A stretch of DNA of 33,181 nucleotides from Bacteroidota bacterium (GCA_022561875.1 JADFQJ010000026.1:1-33181), one strand, 5' to 3'; positions 8,445 to 17,412 are shown, numbered from the stretch's first letter. The notes: generated from the letters alone by a model not told the origin. Numbers and translations: made by a program.

Positions 8445-8480
8445 CAGTCGGCAGTCCACAGTCGGCAGTCAGCAGTTGGC
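8445..8480. repeat. AGTCGGCAGTC-type mini-repeat
   Basis: Thirty-six bases consist of near-copies of CAGTCGGCAGTC (two exact CAGTCGGCAGTC copies, then CAGCAGTTGGC). It sits between the lipoprotein and yebC, 11 bases before the yebC stop codon. No coding potential and no terminator shape. It appears to be a decayed short tandem repeat. Confidence 0.6.
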
Positions 8481-8491
8481 AAATCACCTAC

Positions 8492-9235
8492 TCACTCGTT
8501 TACAGCGGCAATTACCTCATCCGTAATTTCAAGATTATGGTAAACGTTCTGTACGTCTTCATTATCTTCAAATTCTTCAATCACTTTTACTACCTTAATA
8601 GCTAATTCCGTATCCAGCCTTTTTGTTGAATTTGGGATGCGTTGTAATTCAGCATTTTCCGCTTCTATATTCATTTCTTCCAGCTTTTCCTGAACAGCGC
8701 CAAAATCATCAAGTTGTGTGGTTATAATAAATATACCATCATTAATTTCAATTTCCTCTGCACCGGCATCAATAATCTCAAGTTCAAATTCTTCAGGATC
8801 CATATCTTTCTGTTGGATAATAAACACCCCTTTTCTTTCGAACAGGAAACTCAAAGAGCCATTAGTTCCTAAACTCCCACCACTTCTTGTAAATATTGAC
8901 CTTATACTGCCTACGGTTCTGTTGTTATTATCAGTAAGACATTCAACATATACCGCAATGCCGTACGGGGCATATCCTTCAAACGTAACCTCTTCATAAT
9001 TTTCAGCATCACTCCCTGCTTTATTTATGGCTCGCTGTATATTATCTTTGGGCATATTGGCTCCTTTGGCATTCTGCATAGCCAGTCTCAACCTTGGGTT
9101 AGGATCAGGGTCGGGCCCACCTTCTTTGACAGCAACATGTATCTCTTTAACAATACGTGAGAAGATCTTTGACCGTTTGGCATCTTCAGCGCCTTTTTTC
9201 CTTTTAATAGTTGACCATTTACTATGTCCTGACAT
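8492..9235 (-). CDS. yebC: YebC/PmpR family DNA-binding translation/transcription factor
   Basis: A full-length 247-residue TACO1/YebC protein. The N-terminal helical domain begins with the signature MSGHSKWSTIKRKKGAEDAKRSKIFSRI, followed by GPDPDPNPRLRLAMQNAKGANMPKDNI and the EVTFEGYAPYGIAVYVECLTDNNNRTV core. The acidic C-terminal domain ends EDVQNVYHNLEITDEV. Bacterial members have been described both as transcription regulators and as ribosome-associated factors easing translation of proline-rich stretches. The gene diverges from miaB, and the two share a very short intergenic region with facing -7 boxes. Confidence 0.95.
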   Translation of the reverse strand: MSGHSKWSTIKRKKGAEDAKRSKIFSRIVKEIHVAVKEGGPDPDPNPRLRLAMQNAKGANMPKDNIQRAINKAGSDAENYEEVTFEGYAPYGIAVYVECLTDNNNRTVGSIRSIFTRSGGSLGTNGSLSFLFERKGVFIIQQKDMDPEEFELEIIDAGAEEIEINDGIFIITTQLDDFGAVQEKLEEMNIEAENAELQRIPNSTKRLDTELAIKVVKVIEEFEDNEDVQNVYHNLEITDEVIAAVNE

Positions 9236-9261
9236 GTTTCGGGATTTTTAGTTTACTGATG

Positions 9262-9278
9262 CAAAATTACTAAATTTG
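9262..9278. promoter_or_regulatory. Overlapping divergent -7 boxes for yebC and miaB
   Basis: In the 57-bp gap between the two start codons, CAAAATTA (9262-9269) reads TAATTTTG on the minus strand and TAAATTTG is at 9271-9278 on the plus strand. Both fit the Bacteroidota -7 consensus TAnnTTTG. They lie 14 and 26 bases from their respective start codons, so leaders would be very short. The -33 elements would have to lie within the opposite gene's 5' region. Confidence 0.5.
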
Positions 9279-9292
9279 CGAAAAATTCTGTA

Positions 9293-10684
9293 ATGAAAAG
9301 AATAAACAATATATCATCCCAGGCCGGACATATCGCTGATCTTGTTCCTGATCAGAACCAGCCACGGGTATATATTGAAACATACGGCTGCCAGATGAAT
9401 GTAGCCGACAGCGAAGTTGTACTGTCTATATTGGTTGATAACGGTTACAGTGTAAGTCACGACCCTGAGCAGGCTGATGTTATCCTGATAAATACTTGTT
9501 CAATCAGAGATAAGGCTGAGCGGAAAGTTTTCAGGAGACTGGATTTGTTTGACCGGATAAAGAAAAATAACCCGGATATACTGGTAGGTGTAATTGGTTG
9601 TATGGCTGAAAGACTAAAAGAACAACTTGTAAATAATTACCGGGTAGTCGATATTGTTATTGGTCCTGATGCATACAGAAAACTACCCGAACTTATCGAC
9701 GAAGCCGGCACAGGACAGAAAGCTGTGAATGTTTTGCTTTCACGCGAAGAAACTTATGCTGACATAAGCCCTGTACGAATGGATAAAAACCATGTTACGG
9801 CTTTTATTTCTATTATGCGCGGGTGTAATAACATGTGTACCTATTGTGTTGTGCCTTACACACGGGGAGGTGAAAGAAGTCGTGATCCGCAATCGATTCT
9901 CAGAGAGGTTGATAATCTGATCAAATCAGGTTATAAAGAAGTCACTTTGATCGGCCAGAACGTAGATTCCTACAAATGGAAAGAGAATGGAGGAAATATT
10001 GAAGTTTCCTTTTCCGGATTACTCAATAAATTGGCTGAAGCTATGCCGGATATGCGAATACGTTTTTCCACATCCCATCCTAAAGATTTGCCAGATGAGG
10101 TTCTATCGGTTATGAGCAGATATAATAACATCTGCAAGCACATACACCTGCCTCTTCAATCAGGAAATAACCGTATACTTGATCTTATGAACCGCGGTTA
10201 TACCAGCGAATGGTATATCGGGCGAATAAATGCTATAAAAAGAATTCTGCCCGACTGCTCAATCTCAACTGACATCATTACCGGGTTCTGTTCTGAAACA
10301 GAGGAAGAACACAAAGAGACATTGAGCTTGATGGAATGGGTTGGGTATGACTTTGCTTACATGTTCAAATATTCTGAAAGACCGGGGACCAAAGCAGCAA
10401 GAAAACTGAAGGATGATGTTCCTGAAGAAGTAAAATCACGTCGTCTTACGGAAATTATTGAGCTTCAGAATAAATTGTCGCATAAAGCCAAAATAAAAGA
10501 TTTAAATAGAGTTTATGAGGTTCTTGTGGAAGGAGTTTCAAAAAAATCAGACAATGACCTGTTTGGAAGAACCTCCCAGAATAAAGTAGTCGTTTTCCCC
10601 GCAAGAAATTATAAACCGGGAGATACTTTAAAAGTCAGAATAAATAATTGTACTTCTGCAACATTGCTTGGAGAACCGGTTTAA
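9293..10684 (+). CDS. miaB: tRNA-2-methylthio-N6-dimethylallyladenosine synthase
   Basis: A radical-SAM methylthiotransferase that converts i6A37 to ms2i6A37 in tRNAs reading UNN codons. The 463-residue protein has the N-terminal MTTase domain with auxiliary cluster ligands Cys33 ([13 protein letters not shown]), Cys69 ([10 protein letters not shown]) and Cys103 (IGCMAERL). The radical-SAM CxxxCxxC is at Cys178, Cys182 and Cys185 ([17 protein letters not shown]). A C-terminal TRAM domain spans about 395-463. RGGERSR and the Gly-Gln-Asn-Val-Asp loop (GQNVDSY) separate MiaB from RimO and MtaB relatives. It diverges from yebC and converges with the barrel gene, whose stop is 15 bases away. Confidence 0.96.
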   Translation: MKRINNISSQAGHIADLVPDQNQPRVYIETYGCQMNVADSEVVLSILVDNGYSVSHDPEQADVILINTCSIRDKAERKVFRRLDLFDRIKKNNPDILVGVIGCMAERLKEQLVNNYRVVDIVIGPDAYRKLPELIDEAGTGQKAVNVLLSREETYADISPVRMDKNHVTAFISIMRGCNNMCTYCVVPYTRGGERSRDPQSILREVDNLIKSGYKEVTLIGQNVDSYKWKENGGNIEVSFSGLLNKLAEAMPDMRIRFSTSHPKDLPDEVLSVMSRYNNICKHIHLPLQSGNNRILDLMNRGYTSEWYIGRINAIKRILPDCSISTDIITGFCSETEEEHKETLSLMEWVGYDFAYMFKYSERPGTKAARKLKDDVPEEVKSRRLTEIIELQNKLSHKAKIKDLNRVYEVLVEGVSKKSDNDLFGRTSQNKVVVFPARNYKPGDTLKVRINNCTSATLLGEPV

Positions 10685-10692
10685 TTATCCCC

Positions 10693-10709
10693 TGGTTTTT
10701 CAAAAACCA
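10693..10709. terminator. Small palindrome between convergent miaB and barrel gene
   Basis: TGGTTTTT and AAAAACCA are perfect complements around a single C, overlapping the stop of the minus-strand gene. In RNA this would leave a stem of about five pairs with T- or A-rich flanks, so it could act as a weak bidirectional terminator. The stem is short and AT-rich, so this is tentative. Confidence 0.3.
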
Positions 10710-11245
10710 ATTCCAACGGTTACCCCTACACGAGCTCCAAAACCATCAAAGGTGCCAATTTCAAAATCACCTTCTGATCCTGCTTCAACATCCATATTAC
10801 CAAATCCATATGCCGGTCCGGCAAAGGCTTCAATTGTAATTTTATCTTTAAGTAGAGTTTGAGCACCCACAAGTAAACCGCCGCCGAATACTGACAATTT
10901 AGCTTCAGCAATATCCCCTTCAACAGAAAGCCTGAAACTTTGGTACCGGATATATGGTGCAAGAAATATTCCTTTTGGCGCTGCAGATTCTGAAAGATAG
11001 TACCTGAATTCCGGTGTAATTCCAAAACCACTGAATTTTGTGTCCCCTGCTCCTATCTTAGTAAAAAAGAATCCCAGTTGTACGCTCATATCATCATTTA
11101 TAACTTTTTCGTAGAAAAAAGATCCTGACCTAACAAGCGGGCTGAACAAATTTGCTTTTACAAAGTTACTCTTCTGCGAATATCCTGAAAAGGATACTGA
11201 ACAACACAAAAGGATCGATAAGAAAAGAAAAATAAACTTCTTCAT
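10700..11245 (-). CDS. Outer-membrane beta-barrel protein
   Basis: A 181-residue exported protein with signal peptide MKKFIFLFLSILLCCSVSFSGYSQ. Alternating hydrophobic/polar strands follow: VKANLFSPLVRSGSFFYEKVI, MSVQLGFFFTKIG, GFGITPEFRYYL, GIFLAPYIRYQSFRLSV, LSVFGGGLLVGAQTLL, ITIEAFAGPAYGFGN and a last strand GFGARVGVTVGIGF ending in the aromatic residue expected by the barrel assembly machinery. The opening NLFSPL...GSFFYEK is like the DUF3575 group of small Bacteroidota barrels. An eight-strand barrel is the simplest fit. No ligand or function can be assigned. Confidence 0.75.
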   Translation of the reverse strand: MKKFIFLFLSILLCCSVSFSGYSQKSNFVKANLFSPLVRSGSFFYEKVINDDMSVQLGFFFTKIGAGDTKFSGFGITPEFRYYLSESAAPKGIFLAPYIRYQSFRLSVEGDIAEAKLSVFGGGLLVGAQTLLKDKITIEAFAGPAYGFGNMDVEAGSEGDFEIGTFDGFGARVGVTVGIGF

Positions 11246-11429
11246 ATTCGTGGTATTTAATTAATATTTATGATAAAAATATACAATATCTATTATTTTA
11301 CCAAATTATTTTACCAAAAATAGTGCCAGCTCAGAATTATTTCTGTTGATTCCTTCCGGCAACTTGATTGTATGAAATAAAAATTTATATTAATAATAAG
11401 GAATCAGTAACCCCCTGATTAAATAGCCC

Positions 11430-11774
11430 CTATTTTACAACCTCAGCTACTTTTTCCGGATACACACAAACAGTAAAAGCATCTTCAACTTCAAGAAGCC
11501 TGAACAAATCCTTCACTTCTGCAGATACATTAGTAAGAATAAGCCGGGAATTATATTTTTCAGCTATCCCATTAAGTTTATGAAGAGTATTAAATCCTGA
11601 AGTATCGATAAATTTAATTCCCTGAAGGTCAAGCAGTAATTCTGCCCCGTTTTCGTTAAGAAGCTGACTTAATTGTTTTTCAATGATCTTTGAAATAGTT
11701 GTATTTAAACGACTTACCTTAAAAAAAGAAACGATAAACCTATTGTTTTCTCTTTCAATTTTCAGCATATGCAA
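11430..11774 (-). CDS. STAS-domain (anti-anti-sigma factor-like) protein
   Basis: A 114-residue single STAS domain. The central strand-loop LLLDLQGIKFIDTSGFNTLHKL contains DTSG at 57-60, with Ser59 at the position phosphorylated in SpoIIAA/RsbV proteins. The rest (IAEKYNSRLILTNVSAEVKDLFRLLEVEDAF) fits the fold. Such proteins normally release a sigma factor or other target from an HPK-type kinase/anti-sigma partner; no kinase or phosphatase gene is adjacent. The start could equally be the Met at residue 3 (11768). Confidence 0.85.
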   Translation of the reverse strand: MHMLKIERENNRFIVSFFKVSRLNTTISKIIEKQLSQLLNENGAELLLDLQGIKFIDTSGFNTLHKLNGIAEKYNSRLILTNVSAEVKDLFRLLEVEDAFTVCVYPEKVAEVVK

Positions 11775-11856
11775 TTAGAATATTTATTCCGTGTGAAAAT
11801 AGATGGTTTATTATTGATTCGGTTTTAATAATCATGAAGTTTTCAACAAAACAAGG

Positions 11857-13608
11857 TTATTTATTAACCACTTTCAGAGAAAGCTCTTTCAATTGTTCAT
11901 CTGATAATAATGAAGGTGTATCAATCATAATATCCCTGCCCGCGGTATTTTTGGGAAATGCCATATAATCACGAATAGAATTCGACCCGCCAAATAAAGC
12001 CACCCATCTGTCAAAGCCAAAGGCAATGCCACCATGTGGCGGTGCTCCGTATTGAAAAGCATTCATAAGAAATCCGAATTGTTTTTCCGCCTCTTCCTTT
12101 GTAAAACCAAGATGACGAAACATTTCAGCCTGTTCCTGCTTGTCATGAATACGGATTGATCCTCCCCCTATCTCTACTCCGTTAATTACAAGGTCGTATG
12201 CATTTGCCCTTATTTTTCCCGGATCAGTCGCAAAAAGATGATGGTCGTCCTTCCTGGCTGAAGTGAAAGGATGATGCATAGCATGGTATCGTTGGTTTTC
12301 CTCATCCCATTCCAACAGGGGAAAATCAACAATCCACAGCGGCGCAAAAGTATCCTTATCCATCAGCTTCAGCTGCTTTCCCATCTCAAGTCGTAACTTC
12401 GATAAAGCAAACAGGGTTTTTGTCCTTTCCCCGGCAAGTATTAATAAAACATCTCCCGTTACCCCATTCATTTTTTCAGCCCATTTATTAAGATCTTCCC
12501 TGCTAAAGAATTTATCCACTGAAGATTTAACCGTACCATCACTATTTAATTTTACATATACCAACCCATTAGCCCCGATTTGTGGTTTCCTGACAAAATC
12601 CGTCAGGGCATCCAGCTGTTTCCGGCTGTATCCCGCTCCTCCTTTGGCACAAATACCACCAATATATTCCACACTGTCGAATATTTTAAACCCTTTCCCC
12701 TTAGCCAGTTCAGTAATATCCTGTACCAGCATTTCAAACCGGGTATCAGGCTTGTCGGTTCCATATTTTTCAATAACCTCAACATAAGGCAACCTTGGAA
12801 AAGTTCCTTCATAGTCAAATTTTTTGATCTTTTTGAATAAATGTTTAGCTAACCCCTCAAAAGTTTCCAAAATATCATCCCTTTCCACAAATGACATTTC
12901 ACAATCGATCTGTGTAAACTCCGGCTGGCGGTCGGATCTGAAATCCTCATCACGGAAACATTTTACTATCTGGAAATATTTATCAAAGCCCGATATCATT
13001 AACAACTGTTTAAAAGTCTGGGGAGATTGTGGTAAAGCATAAAACTCCCCTGCTTTCAATCTGGAAGGAACTACAAAATCACGCGCTCCTTCAGGGGTGG
13101 ATTTTATAAGCACGGGGGTTTCAATTTCAATAAAACCTATTGAATCAAGATACTTTCGCACCTCCCGGGCCATTTCATATCTCAGAATGATATTGTTTTT
13201 CATCGGGTTACGCCTAAGATCAAGATAGCGGTATTTCATTCTCAACTCTTCTCCCCCATCAGTTTTTTCTTCAATTGTAAACGGTGGCACTTCAGAGGGA
13301 TTCAACACCTTAAGTTCCTTTACCATTATTTCAATTTCACCTGTTGAGATATTAAGGTTCTTATTGCTCCTTTCTTTAACCGTTCCGGTAGCGCTAATAA
13401 CGTACTCACGTCCAATCTTCCTTGCCTTATTACAGAGTCCGGCATCCGTTTTCATGTTGAAAACCAACTGTGTAATCCCGTACCGGTCACGGATATCAAT
13501 AAAGGTCATACCCCCGAGATCACGTGATTTCTGAACCCATCCGCAAAGTGTTACTTCTCTTTCTTTATTTGATAATCTTAATTCTCCGCAAGTGTGTGTT
13601 CGTAACAT
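11857..13608 (-). CDS. aspS: Aspartyl-tRNA synthetase
   Basis: A class-II aminoacyl-tRNA synthetase of 583 residues that charges tRNA-Asp. The N-terminal anticodon-binding OB fold ([11 protein letters not shown]...[32 protein letters not shown]) is followed by motif 1 ([22 protein letters not shown]) and motif 2 ([23 protein letters not shown]). A bacterial GAD insertion domain follows (about 290-420), then motif 3 with [16 protein letters not shown]. The start at 13608 is chosen because family members begin with MLRTHTCG and because a -7-like box overlaps the upstream TTG-side extension. The GAD insert marks it as the bacterial type; discriminating versus non-discriminating cannot be settled by eye. 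Confidence 0.96.
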   Translation of the reverse strand: MLRTHTCGELRLSNKEREVTLCGWVQKSRDLGGMTFIDIRDRYGITQLVFNMKTDAGLCNKARKIGREYVISATGTVKERSNKNLNISTGEIEIMVKELKVLNPSEVPPFTIEEKTDGGEELRMKYRYLDLRRNPMKNNIILRYEMAREVRKYLDSIGFIEIETPVLIKSTPEGARDFVVPSRLKAGEFYALPQSPQTFKQLLMISGFDKYFQIVKCFRDEDFRSDRQPEFTQIDCEMSFVERDDILETFEGLAKHLFKKIKKFDYEGTFPRLPYVEVIEKYGTDKPDTRFEMLVQDITELAKGKGFKIFDSVEYIGGICAKGGAGYSRKQLDALTDFVRKPQIGANGLVYVKLNSDGTVKSSVDKFFSREDLNKWAEKMNGVTGDVLLILAGERTKTLFALSKLRLEMGKQLKLMDKDTFAPLWIVDFPLLEWDEENQRYHAMHHPFTSARKDDHHLFATDPGKIRANAYDLVINGVEIGGGSIRIHDKQEQAEMFRHLGFTKEEAEKQFGFLMNAFQYGAPPHGGIAFGFDRWVALFGGSNSIRDYMAFPKNTAGRDIMIDTPSLLSDEQLKELSLKVVNK

Positions 13609-13629
13609 AATTAAATCTTTGAATTTGAG

Positions 13630-13637
13630 CAAAATTA
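13630..13637 (-). promoter_or_regulatory. aspS -7 box
   Basis: The plus-strand CAAAATTA reads TAATTTTG on the minus strand, matching TAnnTTTG, 21 bases upstream of the chosen aspS ATG. It argues against a start at 13632. No convincing -33 TTTG is seen at the expected distance. Confidence 0.4.
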
Positions 13638-13731
13638 AATAAAAAACGGAGAATCGTGTTGTGGTGAATTGATTATTATTACATCGATTAAGTTTGTTTT
13701 GGGTTCATCCGAAAAAGGAATAGGTGTCAGG

Positions 13732-13825
13732 TGGAATTATGGAATAGTGGAAAGATGGAAGAATGGAATGATGGGGCGATGGAACGCTGGTAAACCCAGT
13801 ATTCCAATATTCCAATATTCCAGGA
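13732..13825. repeat. 8-bp periodic TGGAAnnn / ATTCCAAT inverted repeat block
   Basis: In the 319-bp gene-free gap between aspS and tadA, positions 13732-13787 hold seven units of TGGAAnnn in perfect 8-base register (the sixth reads TGGGGCGA), ending in TGG. A small hairpin CTGG-TAAAC-CCAG follows, then three units of ATTCCAAT/ATTCCAGG (13801-13824) on the opposite strand sense. The whole block can fold into a long imperfect hairpin in which GGAA pairs with TTCC every 8 bases. No coding potential. The remainder of the gap shows nothing else recognisable. Confidence 0.75.
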
Positions 13826-13927
13826 TAACTATGCATTATCCTTAAGAAACTTGTTTTTTTGTGCAGTATTATTCCGTTATTTGTATAAATAATGCAAATC
13901 ATAAGAGGCTAACCTTTTGTAAAAACT

Positions 13928-14380
13928 ATGATCCTGGACCGCTCAGATAAGTATTTCATGAAAGAAGCCTTGAAGGAAGCGATCAAGGCAATGGAAAAAG
14001 ACGAGATACCGGTAGGAGCCGTTATTGTTAGTAGTGGCAGCATAATTGCCAGGGGGCATAACCTAACCGAAACCCTGAATGATGTTACTGCCCATGCCGA
14101 GATGCAGACCATTACAGCTGCTGCAAATAACCTTGGCGGAAAATATCTTCACGATTGCACCATGTATGTTACGCTTGAGCCGTGTGTTATGTGTGCCGGG
14201 GCTGCATTCTGGAGTCAGATAGAAGAAATTAAGTATGGGGCGAAAGACGAAAAAAGGGGTTTCACAAATAACCGGGAAAATCTTTTGCATCCTAAGACAA
14301 AATTAAAAAGCGGTATCCTGGAAAAAGATTGTTCCGGACTATTAAAATCATTCTTTAGAAAAAAGAGGAACAATTATTGA
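13928..14380 (+). CDS. tadA: tRNA-specific adenosine deaminase / nucleoside deaminase
   Basis: A 150-residue zinc deaminase that converts A34 to inosine in tRNA-Arg(ACG). Zinc ligands and the catalytic Glu are visible: HAE at 56-58 and PCVMC at 85-89, with DEIPVGAVIV and GHNLTE flanking as in TadA. The size and the C-terminal KSGILEKDCSGLLKSFFRKKR tail fit TadA better than guanine or cytosine deaminases. The start is the first ATG giving the family N-terminus DKYFMKEALKEAIKA. Confidence 0.88.
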   Translation: MILDRSDKYFMKEALKEAIKAMEKDEIPVGAVIVSSGSIIARGHNLTETLNDVTAHAEMQTITAAANNLGGKYLHDCTMYVTLEPCVMCAGAAFWSQIEEIKYGAKDEKRGFTNNRENLLHPKTKLKSGILEKDCSGLLKSFFRKKRNNY

Positions 14381-14387
14381 TATAAAT

Positions 14388-14489
14388 AATTCGTAACTAA
14401 TTCGTAACTAATCAGTACTTAAAGTGAACTAAAGTTAGAGTGCCTAAAGTTATTAAGAATGGATTATAAAGAATTTATAACTTTAGGCA
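14388..14489. repeat. Direct 11-mer repeat and 13-bp inverted repeat downstream of tadA
   Basis: AATTCGTAACT occurs twice in tandem (14388-14398, 14399-14409). Further on, TGCCTAAAGTTAT (14441-14453) is perfectly complementary to ATAACTTTAGGCA (14477-14489) with 23 bases between; CTAAAGTTA also occurs as a direct repeat just before the left arm. The distance between arms and the lack of a T-tract make it more like a small palindromic mobile or REP-type element than a terminator. Confidence 0.6.
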
Positions 14490-14554
14490 TTGAATAGTTA
14501 CATTAATTCATTATATTTAATTCTTTTATAAAAAATACTATAGAACATAGAAAC

Positions 14555-15286
14555 ATGAAAAAAATACTATTATTTCAAGTTATTGGGATTGGTATTATAA
14601 CCCTGTCTCTTTGTCAGACAGCCATTAGTCAAATATACTCCGGTACAAGAAACAACCCCCAACTAACACAATACATGAGAAGATCCATGATTGAAGGAGT
14701 TAATCTATATAGGGGAATTGAAGGAAGTCCATACTATCCCGGTCCCGAATTCAATTCAGGCGTTATCTTCCATAAAGACAGCACAAAGACAATTAACGTT
14801 TCTATGCGTCTGAATCATTTTATCGATGAGATTGAATTTAAGCATGGTGAAAATATTATGATGTTTGTAAAGCCTGATGAGATTGACCACCTGGAATTTG
14901 GACACATGACATTTATTTACTCGGAATTTGATCCCCTCATAGGTAAACCGGATGCCGGATTTTTCGAAGTAATGGCCAAGGGATATTGTAAACTATTGTA
15001 CCGCCGGACATCTGAGATAAAAAGGGAAAATCTGCCAGTGTCTAATTTCAGTGGTGGTAACTACAGGGATTATTTCAGGGTCAGTGAAGAGTATTATCTT
15101 AAAAAAGGTGATGAACCTGCAAAAAATATCAGAAAATCGAAACGTAAAATACTTAAAACCCTGGCAGATCACACCAAAGAACTTGAAGCATATATTGACA
15201 AAAACGGGCTGACCCTTAAGACCGATGAAGAAATTATCGATCTGATTTACTATTATAATGCGCTTAAGGCAAAAGAGGGAAAATAA
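14555..15286 (+). CDS. Hypothetical secreted protein
   Basis: Not recognised. The 243-residue protein starts with a signal peptide (MKKILLFQVIGIGIITLSLCQTAISQ), so it is exported. The mature part contains GVIFHKDSTKTINVSMRLNHFIDEIEFKHGENIMMFVKPDEIDHLEFG, a layout seen in Bacteroidota envelope proteins in which a short beta domain reports a stored schema value. The C-terminal 70 residues are basic and helical (NIRKSKRKILKTLADHTKELEAYIDKNGLTLKTDEEIIDLIYYYNAL). The last segment resembles a helical hairpin used to extend such proteins. No enzymatic motif is seen. Confidence 0.7.
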   Translation: MKKILLFQVIGIGIITLSLCQTAISQIYSGTRNNPQLTQYMRRSMIEGVNLYRGIEGSPYYPGPEFNSGVIFHKDSTKTINVSMRLNHFIDEIEFKHGENIMMFVKPDEIDHLEFGHMTFIYSEFDPLIGKPDAGFFEVMAKGYCKLLYRRTSEIKRENLPVSNFSGGNYRDYFRVSEEYYLKKGDEPAKNIRKSKRKILKTLADHTKELEAYIDKNGLTLKTDEEIIDLIYYYNALKAKEGK

Positions 15287-15340
15287 TGATCACCGTAAGT
15301 GTTGCAAGATTTATAAACCCCCCGGGAATATTTTGCATTT

Positions 15341-15826
15341 ATGATTATTGAAAACAGTAAGACAGCCATAAATATTAGATTACGTGCCTTTCTTGCAACT
15401 CTGATTGTAGTTGCTTTAATTGTTATAATTTTTACAACCAGAATCCTTATAAATCCCGTCTGGGGACTGAACAAAACGCACTGGTCATTTATCATTATTG
15501 GAATTTTTGTACTGTTCCTTATAGTAAACTATTTTCGGGATTTCCATTATATCTATTTTTCAGATAGCGGTGATAAGATCATTTTCAGATTTTATTCCAT
15601 GCAAATCTTTTCCGGTAAAAAACATTCAATTGAGATGTATAAAAAGGATTTTGTTAAATTCGAGACAAACTCTTTTTTATTTAGACTGAAGGATTATCTG
15701 GTACTATATCAAAAAATGCAAAAGGGAATTGCAAAATATCCTCCAATAAGCATTACCGCATTATCGAAGCAAGATAAAATAAAACTGCAAAACCAGCTTT
15801 CCCGGTATATAACCAAACAACAGTAA
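15341..15826 (+). CDS. Small membrane protein with two N-terminal helices
   Basis: A 161-residue protein of unknown function. Two transmembrane helices (about 15-37 and 48-65) are joined by a short loop, RILINPVWGLNKTH. The remaining 95 residues are predicted cytosolic and beta-rich (FHYIYFSDSGDKIIFRFYSM, SIEMYKKDFVKFETNSFLFRLKDYLVLYQKMQKG), ending in a helix (ALSKQDKIKLQNQLSRYI). This layout of two helices plus a compact beta domain ending in a helix is like membrane-anchored PH-type (bacterial PH) proteins, but that is only a resemblance. It follows the preceding secreted-protein gene by 54 bases. Confidence 0.65.
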   Translation: MIIENSKTAINIRLRAFLATLIVVALIVIIFTTRILINPVWGLNKTHWSFIIIGIFVLFLIVNYFRDFHYIYFSDSGDKIIFRFYSMQIFSGKKHSIEMYKKDFVKFETNSFLFRLKDYLVLYQKMQKGIAKYPPISITALSKQDKIKLQNQLSRYITKQQ

Positions 15827-15840
15827 CAAATTACTTCACA

Positions 15841-15909
15841 TATTAACCTTTTTAATTACTTTGCGAAGTTATATTCTAACATATGGATAATAGAAAATGC
15901 TATATATAA
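15841..15909 (+). promoter_or_regulatory. Promoter/leader-like repeat with a tiny orphan ORF upstream of gdh
   Basis: TAACCTTTTTAATTACT at 15844-15860 is followed 22 bases later by an ATG that opens an 8-codon frame ending in TAA (15883-15909). The same 17-mer precedes typA (27794-27810) and occurs on the minus strand at 22425-22441. It looks like a promoter/leader whose downstream gene is missing, or an upstream promoter of the gdh transcript with a mini-ORF. Confidence 0.4.
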
Positions 15910-16006
15910 TTTAACGTAAGCGCTTTAGCTATTGACACCGGATTTTGCAAAAAAACTAAAACCTAAAATCATGAGGTAAATCATTTATTATTATTTTTCA
16001 ACTAAT

Positions 16007-16014
16007 TAACTTTG
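16007..16014 (+). promoter_or_regulatory. gdh (NAD-type) -7 box
   Basis: TAACTTTG fits TAnnTTTG and sits 60 bases upstream of the ATG, leaving a leader of roughly 55 nt. No clear -33 element is visible. Confidence 0.4.
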
Positions 16015-16074
16015 GTGTAAATTAATAACCTGAAAATAAAGCATAACAATTTTAAAACCTATACCCCTATACCT

Positions 16075-17412
16075 ATGAATGTTGATCAAATAATTTTGAA
16101 TCTTGAGAAAAAGCATCCCGGAGAAAAGGAATATCTTCAGGCTGTTAAGGAGGTACTGGAATCAATTGAAGAAACCTATAACGAGAACCCCCAGTTCGAA
16201 ACTGCCGGCATTATTGAAAGGCTTATCGAGCCTGACAGAGTTATCACTTTTAAAGTACCATGGTCTGATGATGAAGGCAATATTCACGTCAACCTGGGAT
16301 ACCGCATTCAATTCAACAATGCTATCGGTCCATATAAAGGCGGACTGCGTTTTCACCCCAGTGTAACTTTAAGTATTTTAAAATTCCTGGGGTTTGAACA
16401 GATATTCAAGAATAGTCTTACCACTCTGCCCATGGGAGGAGCAAAAGGAGGAAGTGATTTCAATCCCAAAGCGAAGTCCAAATCAGAGATCATGCGTTTT
16501 TGCCAGTCTTTTATGTTGGAATTATGGCACAATATCGGAGCTGATACAGATGTCCCGGCAGGTGACATTGGTGTTGGTGGCCAGGAGATAGGATTCCTGT
16601 ATGGTATGTATAAAAAGCTTGCCAGGAAACATACAGGTGTTTTTACAGGAAAAGGATTGAACTGGGGAGGCAGCCTGATCCGTCCTGAAGCAACCGGGTT
16701 CGGTAATGTTTATTTTGCAAAAGAAATGCTTCAAACCATAGGGGAATCATTTAAAGATAAAACAGTTTCCATATCGGGCTTCGGAAATGTTGCCTGGGGT
16801 GCAACCCGAAAAGCTACCGAATTTGGAGCCAAAGTGGTTACTCTTTCCGGACCGGATGGATATATCCATGACCCCGATGGTATTTCAGGCGAAAAGATTG
16901 ACTACATGCTTGAGTTGAGAGCTACTAATGAAGATATTGTTGAACCTTATGCAAAGGCATTTAAAAGTGCAAGGTTCTTCCCGGGAAAACGTCCATGGGA
17001 AGCAAATGTAGATATCGCCCTTCCTTGTGCAACGCAAAATGAATTAAATGCTGATGACGCAACTGACCTTGTGAATAACGAGGTTATTTGCGTTTGTGAA
17101 GGTGCTAATATGCCATGCACTCCTGAAGCTATTGAAATATTCCATAATAATAAAATCCTTTTTGGACCCGGTAAAGCTGCCAATGCCGGCGGAGTAGCCA
17201 CTTCAGGTCTTGAAATGACCCAGAATTCCATGAAAATAGGATGGACAAGGGAAGAAGTAGATAACAAGCTTCATCAGATAATGAGAGACATACATCATGC
17301 CTGCCAAACCCATGGAAAACAAAATAATGGCTATGTCGACTACGTTAAAGGAGCAAATATTGCAGGGTTCCTAAAAATTGCCAATGCTATGCTTGATCAG
17401 GGTTTAGTTTAA
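16075..17412 (+). CDS. Glutamate dehydrogenase with an NAD-type coenzyme fingerprint
   Basis: A hexameric-family glutamate dehydrogenase (445 residues) interconverting glutamate and 2-oxoglutarate plus ammonia. The substrate domain has PYKGGLRFHP, Lys124 in LPMGGAKGGSDF and catalytic Asp164 in PAGDIGVGG. The coenzyme domain has GFGNVA at 235-240 with Phe236, and after the second strand LSGPDGYIHDPDG with Pro260 and Asp261. In Clostridium symbiosum GDH the equivalent Phe238, Pro262 and Asp263 are known determinants of NAD preference, so this copy is predicted to be NAD-linked and catabolic. It is followed by dprA after 2 bases, suggesting one transcript. A paralogue with the opposite fingerprint lies at 22454. 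Confidence 0.95.
   Translation: MNVDQIILNLEKKHPGEKEYLQAVKEVLESIEETYNENPQFETAGIIERLIEPDRVITFKVPWSDDEGNIHVNLGYRIQFNNAIGPYKGGLRFHPSVTLSILKFLGFEQIFKNSLTTLPMGGAKGGSDFNPKAKSKSEIMRFCQSFMLELWHNIGADTDVPAGDIGVGGQEIGFLYGMYKKLARKHTGVFTGKGLNWGGSLIRPEATGFGNVYFAKEMLQTIGESFKDKTVSISGFGNVAWGATRKATEFGAKVVTLSGPDGYIHDPDGISGEKIDYMLELRATNEDIVEPYAKAFKSARFFPGKRPWEANVDIALPCATQNELNADDATDLVNNEVICVCEGANMPCTPEAIEIFHNNKILFGPGKAANAGGVATSGLEMTQNSMKIGWTREEVDNKLHQIMRDIHHACQTHGKQNNGYVDYVKGANIAGFLKIANAMLDQGLV

Noticed and set aside
13609-13632. Eight-codon extension of aspS
   Set aside because: It overlaps a -7-like box, and homologues begin at the MLRTHTCG methionine.
13732-13825. 8-base repeats as a CRISPR array
   Set aside because: The units are far too short and contiguous; no repeat-spacer structure.
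16947-17267. 106-codon antisense frame within the NAD-type gdh
   Set aside because: A by-product of codon bias in the gdh frame; no start signal and no similarity to known families.
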